In this document: one piece after another, positions 1 through 5,541 of the stretch
How positions within the stretch are numbered: position 1 is the first letter of the stretch
Layout: the number at the start of each line of letters is the position of its first letter
Assembly: GCA_934167735.1 (NCBI GenBank)
Contig: CAKPLV010000024.1
Coordinates: 1 to 9,825 of the forward strand
Direction of reading: 5' to 3'
Source of the DNA: an uncultured Clostridia bacterium
GTDB taxonomy: Bacteria > Bacillota > Clostridia > TANB77 > CAG-508
DNA: 9,825 bases
The notes under the pieces: model-generated
The model's input: only the letters and a program-made list of their open reading frames with translations
What the model was told of the DNA's origin: nothing
Databases searched by the model: none
Made by a program: the position numbers and the translations under genes

Positions 1-613
1 TACCATTATATAAAATTTCGTAATTAGTATCCTCGTAATCATTTTCTTTAGTATCAGGATTGTATCCATATCCATTACAAAATTCTGGTTTTATTCTTGT
101 TATTCTTACTGTCTTTGTTGGCAAATTATCTAGTGTTAAGTCTGCTGTTGATCCATCATTTATTATTTCATAATCAAATAAATCTTTTGGAGCTATATCA
201 TCTTCATTTACATCAGCATCATATGCCGCATTATCTGCATATTCTTTTTTTACATTCAAATTTGCCTCTGCTTTTCTTTTTTCCTTTGGAAATATTATAT
301 ATGTTGGAAATGTTGTTTCATTTTCTGCATACACATCTGACCTTTTCTCATCTTCATTTATTTGATCTGCTATCATTTTTGGTGTTATTCCAGATGTACT
401 TCCATTGTTTTTGGATATTACACTTCCAATTGCAACTGATACAAGTTCTTCTACTTTAGCTTGTTCTGTTGCTTCTTTTGCATTTTTTGCTTGGCTTATT
501 ACTCCATTTTCTCCTGTTAGCATTGCTATGCTTATTCCTGCTAATATTAATAGTACTACAATTGTAACAACTAATGCTATTAATGTTATACCTTTTTCTG
601 TATTTTTTCTCAT
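1..613 (-). CDS. Type IV pilin-like / pseudopilin protein, C-terminus cut by window edge
   Basis: The frame is open for 204 codons from an ATG at 613-611 to the left edge, so the C-terminus is missing. The start follows a good Shine-Dalgarno (AAAGGAGA, about 621-628) with 7 nt spacing. The N-terminus MRKNTEKG then ITLIALVVTIVV looks like a class III (prepilin) signal: a short basic leader, Gly8 before the likely cleavage site, then a hydrophobic helix to about residue 31. Prepilin peptidase would be expected to cleave after Gly8. The usual Glu at +5 of the mature protein is Ala here, as in many clostridial proteins of this type. After the helix comes TGENGVISQAKNAKEATEQAKVEE in two stretches (residues 33-56), a conserved-looking helical segment of this group, then a hydrophilic, Asp/Glu/Asn-rich body with no recognised domain. 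It has its own promoter and is separated from the nusA operon by a terminator. It could be a pseudopilin, a minor pilin or a surface protein using a pilin-like export signal; the sequence does not decide. Confidence 0.8.
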   Translation of the reverse strand, partial: MRKNTEKGITLIALVVTIVVLLILAGISIAMLTGENGVISQAKNAKEATEQAKVEELVSVAIGSVISKNNGSTSGITPKMIADQINEDEKRSDVYAENETTFPTYIIFPKEKRKAEANLNVKKEYADNAAYDADVNEDDIAPKDLFDYEIINDGSTADLTLDNLPTKTVRITRIKPEFCNGYGYNPDTKENDYEDTNYEILYNG

Positions 614-763
614 ACTCAATTCTCCTTTAAAATTTTCTCACTTGTATATTATCATTAAATGTTTATTTTTTCAATTCAAATGTTTCTTAGCACTAACACG
701 TATCTATACTCGTGCAATGTTTTCGTGGTTTTATTACATTTATATTTCTTTTTTATGACATCA
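614..763. other. Intergenic region between the operon terminator and the pilin-like gene
   Basis: This stretch holds the pilin gene's Shine-Dalgarno and predicted promoter. Upstream of the -35 is a locally more GC-containing segment (690-727) with CGTG at 711-714 and again at 724-727, 13 nt apart, and the inverse CACG at 697-700. The 697-714 pair forms an imperfect inverted repeat. This position could suit a regulator binding site, but the repeats are short. I see no ORF with a convincing start and no RNA gene here. Confidence 0.4.
646..674 (-). promoter_or_regulatory. Predicted sigma-A promoter of the pilin-like gene
   Basis: On the minus strand a -35-like TTGAAA (669-674) and a -10-like TAATAT (646-651) are separated by exactly 17 nt. 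The -10 lies about 32 nt upstream of the ATG at 613, which leaves room for a short leader with the Shine-Dalgarno. In so AT-rich a region such matches arise by chance, but the ideal spacing and the position right after a terminator support it. No start site has been mapped. Confidence 0.55.
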
Positions 764-799
764 AAAAAGGACTTCTGAAATCATTCAGAAATCCTTTTT
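764..799 (-). terminator. Rho-independent terminator ending the nusA operon
   Basis: The arms 764-779 and 784-799 pair as AAAAAGGA / TCCTTTTT, then one mismatch (c772/a791), then TTCTGAA / TTCAGAA, closing on a 4-nt loop. Read on the minus strand, the descending arm ends in a run of six T. It begins 3 nt after the deacetylase stop codon. The other strand also ends in five T, so it could act in both directions. It separates the operon from the pilin-like gene. Confidence 0.85.
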
Positions 800-802
800 A
801 AA

Positions 803-1699
803 TTATTTTATAATACTATAAAAATTATCAAATTCATAATTTCTTTCTCTGAAAAAAGATATTATTTGAGGTAACGCTTCTGCTGTGGCTTTTTTTGTTC
901 CTGCATCATGCATTAGAACTACTACACTATTTTTAGTAACTTCTTTTTCAAGTTCTGCTAAAAATTGTTCTGTAGTTGTATTTCCTGCTGCATCTGATGT
1001 TAAAGCATTCCAGTCAACATGTAATATATCATTTTGTTCTAATAATACTGCCGCTTCTTTCTTTATGCTTGCATATTTTCCACCATAATACCCTCCAGGA
1101 AATCTAAATAAGTGTGGATTATAATTCTGTTCACCAATTGCATTTCTTATTGCAACTAATGTTTTATTATATTCATCTAATACATCTTGTGGTGAAGCAT
1201 ATATTTGAGAATATACATGTGAATATCCATGTATTGCAAGATAATGTCCTTCTTCATATTCTCTTTTTGCTAGTTCAGGATATAATTCAACTCTACTACC
1301 TAACAAGAAAAATGTAGCTTTGATATTTTCTTGTTTTAGAGTATCTAATATTGATGTTGTAACTGTTTGAGATGGTCCATCATCAAATGTTAAAAATACT
1401 CTTTTGGTGTCTGATTTATATAAGTTAGCCATATTGTTTTTTCCCTCATCTGTTAATTTAGGCATTCTTGCTTTTCTCTCTGCTTCTCTTTGAATTCTCT
1501 TTTGTTCATTTATTTCTTGCATTTTTATTTCAGCTTGCTGAATGATCTTAGCATATTCTGAATAAACATTATTCAAACATCTAATTTCATAAATTTCTTT
1601 TACTACAACAAATAATACTATTAAAAACATAACTATAATTATTGTAATCATTATATTTTTTATATTATTGTATTTTCTCCTTACAGATATCAAATCCAT
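803..1699 (-). CDS. Membrane-anchored polysaccharide deacetylase (NodB/CE4 family)
   Basis: Predicted metal-dependent carbohydrate esterase removing N-acetyl groups from a cell-wall or surface polysaccharide, probably peptidoglycan; the substrate is inferred. Of 298 residues, about 16-33 form one membrane helix after a basic start (MDLISVRRKYNN), giving an N-in, catalytic-domain-out topology. A charged, probably coiled-coil linker runs from about 45 to 79. The CE4 domain begins near 100 and shows all five motifs: TFDDGP (104-109; Asp106 likely base, Asp107 metal ligand), HGYSH (157-161; His157 and His161 metal ligands, Gly where Ser/Thr is usual), RFPGG (199-203), DW (229-230) and LMHD (262-265). 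The set is intact, so it should be active. The start has AGGTGA four nt upstream, and this site begins just next to the metG stop (gap 10 nt), so the gene looks co-transcribed and perhaps translationally coupled to metG. It is the last gene before the terminator. PgdA-like or PdaA-like assignment cannot be settled here. Confidence 0.9.
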   Translation of the reverse strand: MDLISVRRKYNNIKNIMITIIIVMFLIVLFVVVKEIYEIRCLNNVYSEYAKIIQQAEIKMQEINEQKRIQREAERKARMPKLTDEGKNNMANLYKSDTKRVFLTFDDGPSQTVTTSILDTLKQENIKATFFLLGSRVELYPELAKREYEEGHYLAIHGYSHVYSQIYASPQDVLDEYNKTLVAIRNAIGEQNYNPHLFRFPGGYYGGKYASIKKEAAVLLEQNDILHVDWNALTSDAAGNTTTEQFLAELEKEVTKNSVVVLMHDAGTKKATAEALPQIISFFRERNYEFDNFYSIIK

Positions 1700-1709
1700 C
1701 TCTTCACCT

Positions 1710-3266
1710 TTATTTCAAATATTCTAATTCCTCTACCATATCTTTTCTCATAAATAATGGTTTTCCTTTTTCAACAACTTTTACATTTTCCAATTTATCA
1801 TATTGTTTTAAACTTTCCCATGTTTGTAAATTTTCTGAAATTCCTATTTGTTCAAGTAAGTCTTTTGCTGTATCTTCCATTATTGGTAATAACATTATTC
1901 CTATTTTTCTTATATTTTCTATAAGATGATACATACTTGATTCTAGTTTTTCATTTTCTTCATTTTTATATAATTCCCATGGTCTTGTTTCATCTATATA
2001 TTTGTTTGTTCTTGATATTAAAATCCATAATTCTTGTAAAGCATTTGTTAAGTCATATTTATCCATTAATTTTTCAACTTTTTCAATTTGATTTTGTGTA
2101 AATTCTTCAAATTCTTTGTCAACTTCATTTGGTGTTCCATTATATTCTGGTACTTTACCTTCAAAATATTTGTTAACCATTGAAACTGTTCTATTTACTA
2201 AATTTCCTAAATCGTTACACAAGTCTGAATTATATCTTTCTACAAATGATTCTGGTGTATATAATCCATCTTGTGATTCTTGCATTTCACGTAATAAGAA
2301 ATATCTTGTTGCATCTAATCCATATCTACTTATTAGTTTTTCTGGATATACAACATTTCCTTTTGATTTTGACATTTTACCATCTTTCATCATAATCCAG
2401 TTGTGTACTAGAATTTTCTTTGGCAATGGTAAGTCTAATGCCATTAAAAATATTGGCCAATATATTAAATGAAATCTTGCAATATCTTTACCAACTATTT
2501 GTAAATCTGCTGGCCAATATTTTTTAAATAATTCATCATCATCTGACATGTATCCTAATGCTGTTAAATAGTTAACTAATGCATCTAACCATACATATAC
2601 AACGTGTTTTGGATCACTTAAAACTTTAATTCCCCAATCAAATGTTGTTCTTGTAACACATAGATCTTCTAATCCTGGTTTTATAAAATTGTTTATCATT
2701 TCTGTTTTTCTATATTCTGGTTGAACAAAATCTGGATTTTCATCATAATATTTTAAAAGTTTATCTGCATATTTTTTCATATTGAAGAAATATGCTTCTT
2801 CTTTCATTACTTTTACATCTCTACCACAGTCTGGACATTTTCCATTAACTAATTGAGTTTCTGTAAAATAAGTTTCACATGGTACACAATACCATCCAGA
2901 ATATTCTCCTTTATATATATCACCTTGTTTTAGGAATTTGTCAAATATCTTTTGAACTACTTGCTCATGTCTTGGTTCTGTTGTTCTTATGAAATAGTTG
3001 TAATCTATTTTCATTGTTTTCCATAGATCTTTGGCCATCTCTGCCATTCCATCAACATATTCTTGAGGTGTTTTTCCATTTTTTTCTGCAACTTCTTGGA
3101 TTTTTTGTCCATGTTCATCTAATCCTGTTAACAAAAATGTATCATAACCTCTAATTTTTTTATATTTTGCTATTGTATCAGCTAATGTTGTTGTATAAGC
3201 TGTTCCAATATGAAACTTTCCACTTGGATAGTAAATTGGTGTTGTTACATAAAATTTGTTTTCCAT
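1710..3266 (-). CDS. metG: Methionyl-tRNA synthetase, short form
   Basis: Cytosolic class I synthetase that attaches methionine to initiator and elongator tRNA-Met. The signature regions are present in 518 residues: HIGT (19-22, the HIGH motif), LTGLDEHGQK (46-55), a zinc-binding insert with CVPC (127-130) and CPDC (144-147), the KMSKS loop (297-301) and the anticodon-domain segment NKYIDETRPW (421-430). The closest remembered type is the Bacillus metS-like subgroup (YYPSGKxHIG, NNFIKPGLEDL). Unlike the roughly 660-residue Bacillus enzyme, it stops after GKPLFMRKDMVEELEYLK and lacks the C-terminal EMAPII/OB-fold tRNA-binding domain. The four zinc cysteines are complete, whereas in the B. subtilis enzyme as I recall it these positions are not Cys. 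The ATG is preceded by AAGGAGGA, whose first bases are the truB stop TAA (gap 12 nt). There is no room for a T-box leader, so expression should follow the operon. Confidence 0.97.
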   Translation of the reverse strand: MENKFYVTTPIYYPSGKFHIGTAYTTTLADTIAKYKKIRGYDTFLLTGLDEHGQKIQEVAEKNGKTPQEYVDGMAEMAKDLWKTMKIDYNYFIRTTEPRHEQVVQKIFDKFLKQGDIYKGEYSGWYCVPCETYFTETQLVNGKCPDCGRDVKVMKEEAYFFNMKKYADKLLKYYDENPDFVQPEYRKTEMINNFIKPGLEDLCVTRTTFDWGIKVLSDPKHVVYVWLDALVNYLTALGYMSDDDELFKKYWPADLQIVGKDIARFHLIYWPIFLMALDLPLPKKILVHNWIMMKDGKMSKSKGNVVYPEKLISRYGLDATRYFLLREMQESQDGLYTPESFVERYNSDLCNDLGNLVNRTVSMVNKYFEGKVPEYNGTPNEVDKEFEEFTQNQIEKVEKLMDKYDLTNALQELWILISRTNKYIDETRPWELYKNEENEKLESSMYHLIENIRKIGIMLLPIMEDTAKDLLEQIGISENLQTWESLKQYDKLENVKVVEKGKPLFMRKDMVEELEYLK

Positions 3267-3278
3267 TTAAAATCCTCC

Positions 3279-4133
3279 TTATATTATAATATCTCTTTTT
3301 AATAATCCTTTTTCAATTGTTGCAATACCTATAAATTTATTACTTTCATCATATATTTTATACACATCATCTATATCTTCATATGATAACATTACTCCAT
3401 TTAATAGTAAATTAATTTTATGATTATTTAATTTTATACTTTTCTTATTTACGAAGAAATCTTCTAATGATATTAGTTTTTCATTTATCTTATCCAATTC
3501 ATCAATTTTTATTGCATTTTCAATTTTAAATTCTCCAACTTTTTCTCTTTCAAGTTCTTTCATGTATCCAACATTGTTTAATCTTTCTGCAATGTCTTCA
3601 CATAATGATCTAATATATGTTCCTTTTGAACATTTAACTTCAAATTCAATACATTTTTCTTCATTGTTAATATTTATTAATTTCATATCATAGATTTCTA
3701 TTTTTCGAGGTTCTATTTTTACCTCTTGATTTTTTCGTGCATATTCATATAATTTTTTACCATTTACTTTTATAGCTGAATATATAGGTGGAATTTGTTC
3801 TTGTTTTCCAATAAAACTTTCTAAAACTTTTTTAACATTTTCTTCTTTTAATGTTTCACTATCAACATCTCTTTTTTCTATGATTTCTCCTTCAATATCA
3901 GCTGTTGACCTTTTTTCTCCTAATTGAAGAATTGCTTTATAAGTTTTATCATGATTTATCAAATATTTTGAAAGCAATGTTCCTTTTCCTATAAGTATAG
4001 GTAATACTCCTGTTGCATTAGGATCTAATGTTCCAGTATGTCCAACTTTTTCATGAACTGTATTTTTTATTTTGCTTACTATATCATGTGATGTACAATT
4101 TTTAGGCTTATTTATTATTATTATTCCATCCAT
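3279..4133 (-). CDS. truB: tRNA pseudouridine-55 synthase
   Basis: Converts U55 of the T-loop of most tRNAs to pseudouridine. The 284 residues show the TruB fold in order: DGIIIINKPKNCTSHDIV (2-19), the catalytic motif GHTGTLDPNATGVLP (31-45) with nucleophile Asp37, KTYKA with the active-site Tyr (63-67), a TADIEG variant of the TxTxDxxG motif (77-82), IPPIYSAIKVNGKKLYEYAR (114-133) and CSKGTYIRSL (168-177) with its conserved Arg. The segment after about 230 is a short, Ile/Lys-rich C-terminal domain, reduced relative to PUA domains of longer homologues. The ATG has GGAG 5 nt upstream, and the gap to nrnA is 10 nt. The gene is in its usual position behind rbfA and nrnA. In many Firmicutes ribF follows truB, but here metG does. 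Confidence 0.97.
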   Translation of the reverse strand: MDGIIIINKPKNCTSHDIVSKIKNTVHEKVGHTGTLDPNATGVLPILIGKGTLLSKYLINHDKTYKAILQLGEKRSTADIEGEIIEKRDVDSETLKEENVKKVLESFIGKQEQIPPIYSAIKVNGKKLYEYARKNQEVKIEPRKIEIYDMKLININNEEKCIEFEVKCSKGTYIRSLCEDIAERLNNVGYMKELEREKVGEFKIENAIKIDELDKINEKLISLEDFFVNKKSIKLNNHKINLLLNGVMLSYEDIDDVYKIYDESNKFIGIATIEKGLLKRDIII

Positions 4134-4143
4134 AATAACTCCA

Positions 4144-5100
4144 TTATTTTATTTCTTGTTTTACTACATTTACTATTTTTGCTTTGGCTTGTTCTAAATT
4201 GCCACTAACAAAACATCCAGCAGCTCTTGGGTGTCCTCCACCACCTAATAGAAAAGCTATATCAGACACATTTATTTTGTCTTTTGAACGTAATGAAATT
4301 TTAAATCCATTTTTTCCTTCTTTTTCTTTAAGTAGTATTGCAACTTCAACATCTTCAATGTCTCTTATTGATTCAACAAGACCTTCATCATCTCCAACTT
4401 GTGCGTCGAATTTTTTCTGATCTTCTACTGTTATATATGAAACCCCTACTTTTCCTTTTTCAAGAAATTCTACTCTATCATATATTAGTTTTGTTAATTC
4501 AAAATTTGCTTTAGATTTTGTTCTTAATACTTCTTGGCATATTTTTGAAATATTTACACCTTTTCTAAGTATTTCTGCAGCAAATTCAAATGTTTCTGGT
4601 GTAACTCCAGAATATTGGAATCCTCCTGTATCTGTAATAATCCCTGTAAGTATACATGTTCCAATGTCTTTATGAATTTCTATTCCAAAATATTCAAACA
4701 TTCCAATTAATACTTGGCAACATGCTGGTGAAACTGGATTTACATAGTTTAAATCAGCAAACATTGCATTTACAGAATGATGATCTATTTCTATTGTTTT
4801 TTTAGCTGTTTCAAAATATTCTTTTGCTCCAACTAATCTTTTTAAATCTGAACAATCAACAGAAATTGCTAAATCATATTGTTTGATTTCACTTTCTTTT
4901 TTTATTTTTTCTGATTTTGGTAAAAATCTAAATTCTCTTGGATATTCTGGAATTATAACATCAGCTTTTTTATCAAATTGTTCTAAAGCATGCATAACTG
5001 CTAAAGAACTTGATACTGCATCACCATCTGGTGATTCATGTGTTAATATTACAATTTTTTCAGCCTTCTTTATTTCTTCTAATATTGTATCTAATGTCAT
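4144..5100 (-). CDS. nrnA: DHH/DHHA1 phosphoesterase, oligoribonuclease/pAp phosphatase NrnA-like
   Basis: Predicted Mn-dependent enzyme that degrades 2-5 nt RNA fragments and dephosphorylates 3'-phosphoadenosine 5'-phosphate; these activities are known for the family. In 318 residues the DHH domain shows HESPDGDA (21-28; His21, Asp25, Asp27), VDCSD (81-85), IDHHSVN (105-111, the DHH signature) and ITDTGGFQYS (155-164, metal-binding Asp157). The C-terminal DHHA1 substrate domain ends with GGGGHPRAAG (286-295). All metal ligands expected for the family are present. The start ATG has AGAGGAGA with 6 nt spacing, and the gene begins 19 nt after the rbfA stop. Its place between rbfA and truB is common in Firmicutes and fits a role in RNA turnover. 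Some relatives act on cyclic dinucleotides (GdpP/PDE2 type), but the absence of extra sensory domains favours NrnA. Confidence 0.93.
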   Translation of the reverse strand: MTLDTILEEIKKAEKIVILTHESPDGDAVSSSLAVMHALEQFDKKADVIIPEYPREFRFLPKSEKIKKESEIKQYDLAISVDCSDLKRLVGAKEYFETAKKTIEIDHHSVNAMFADLNYVNPVSPACCQVLIGMFEYFGIEIHKDIGTCILTGIITDTGGFQYSGVTPETFEFAAEILRKGVNISKICQEVLRTKSKANFELTKLIYDRVEFLEKGKVGVSYITVEDQKKFDAQVGDDEGLVESIRDIEDVEVAILLKEKEGKNGFKISLRSKDKINVSDIAFLLGGGGHPRAAGCFVSGNLEQAKAKIVNVVKQEIK

Positions 5101-5119
5101 TTTATTTCTCCTCTAACAA

Positions 5120-5485
5120 TTAATCTTCTTTTTTAACATCTTTCATTATTTCATTTAAAATACTATCAATTCTTGCACCATATTCAAGTGAATCATCTAA
5201 TTCAAATACTAATTCAGGTGTATTTCTTAAATTTATTTTTTTTGCAAGTTCTGATCTTAAGAAGCCTGATGATTTTTTCAAACCTGCTAAAGTTTCTTTT
5301 GTATTTTTTGAATTTAATATACTAACAGAAACTTTTGCATATTTTAAATCTGGTGTTACTTTAACTTTTGTTACACTAACCATCCCTGTAACACTAGGTT
5401 CTTTTAAATTATAGCTTATTATTTGGCTTAATTCTCTTTTAAATTCTTCATCAATTCTTCCTTGACGATTATTATTTTTAGGCAT
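5120..5485 (-). CDS. rbfA: 30S ribosome-binding factor RbfA
   Basis: Small KH-type RNA-binding protein that helps mature the 16S rRNA 5' end and the 30S subunit. It has 121 residues, the usual length. Recognised features are the N-terminal basic helix (GRIDEEFKRELSQII, about 9-23), the sheet with VSVTKVKVTPDLKYAKVSVS (36-55, a family hallmark) and the C-terminal helix region NTPELVFELDDSLEYGARID (88-107). The ATG follows AAAGGA with 6 nt spacing. The stop lies 19 nt ahead of nrnA. The 56-nt leader between infB and rbfA contains a large palindrome, so rbfA output may be tuned separately from infB. Confidence 0.96.
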   Translation of the reverse strand: MPKNNNRQGRIDEEFKRELSQIISYNLKEPSVTGMVSVTKVKVTPDLKYAKVSVSILNSKNTKETLAGLKKSSGFLRSELAKKINLRNTPELVFELDDSLEYGARIDSILNEIMKDVKKED

Positions 5486-5505
5486 TTTAATTCCTTTCTA
5501 TTATT

Positions 5506-5534
5506 TCAAGATAGTCTTTTAAAGACTATCTTGA
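5506..5534. repeat. Perfect 14-bp inverted repeat between infB and rbfA
   Basis: TCAAGATAGTCTTT and its exact reverse complement AAAGACTATCTTGA are separated by one base, so the 29 nt are a near-perfect palindrome. In RNA the stem would close on a small A/U-rich loop. No T-run follows on either strand (minus strand continues with aaataatag), so it is not a classical intrinsic terminator. It lies 7 nt after the infB stop and 9 nt before the rbfA Shine-Dalgarno. It could be an RNase processing site, an mRNA 3'-end stabiliser for infB, or a weak attenuator. Confidence 0.75.
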
Positions 5535-5541
5535 TAATAAA

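Noticed and set aside
97..758. Two plus-strand open frames of about 120 codons (97-459 and 405-758)
   Set aside because: The first and most of the second lie antisense to the pilin-like gene, with Leu/Phe/His-rich composition typical of reversed AT-rich coding DNA. Neither has a convincing Shine-Dalgarno or recognisable family.
3267..3278. A T-box or other riboswitch ahead of metG
   Set aside because: Only 12 nt separate truB from metG, occupied by the Shine-Dalgarno; there is no room for a leader.
5506..5534. The infB-rbfA palindrome as a rho-independent terminator
   Set aside because: Neither strand has a run of T after the stem, and the downstream genes lack an obvious new promoter, so full termination here is unlikely.
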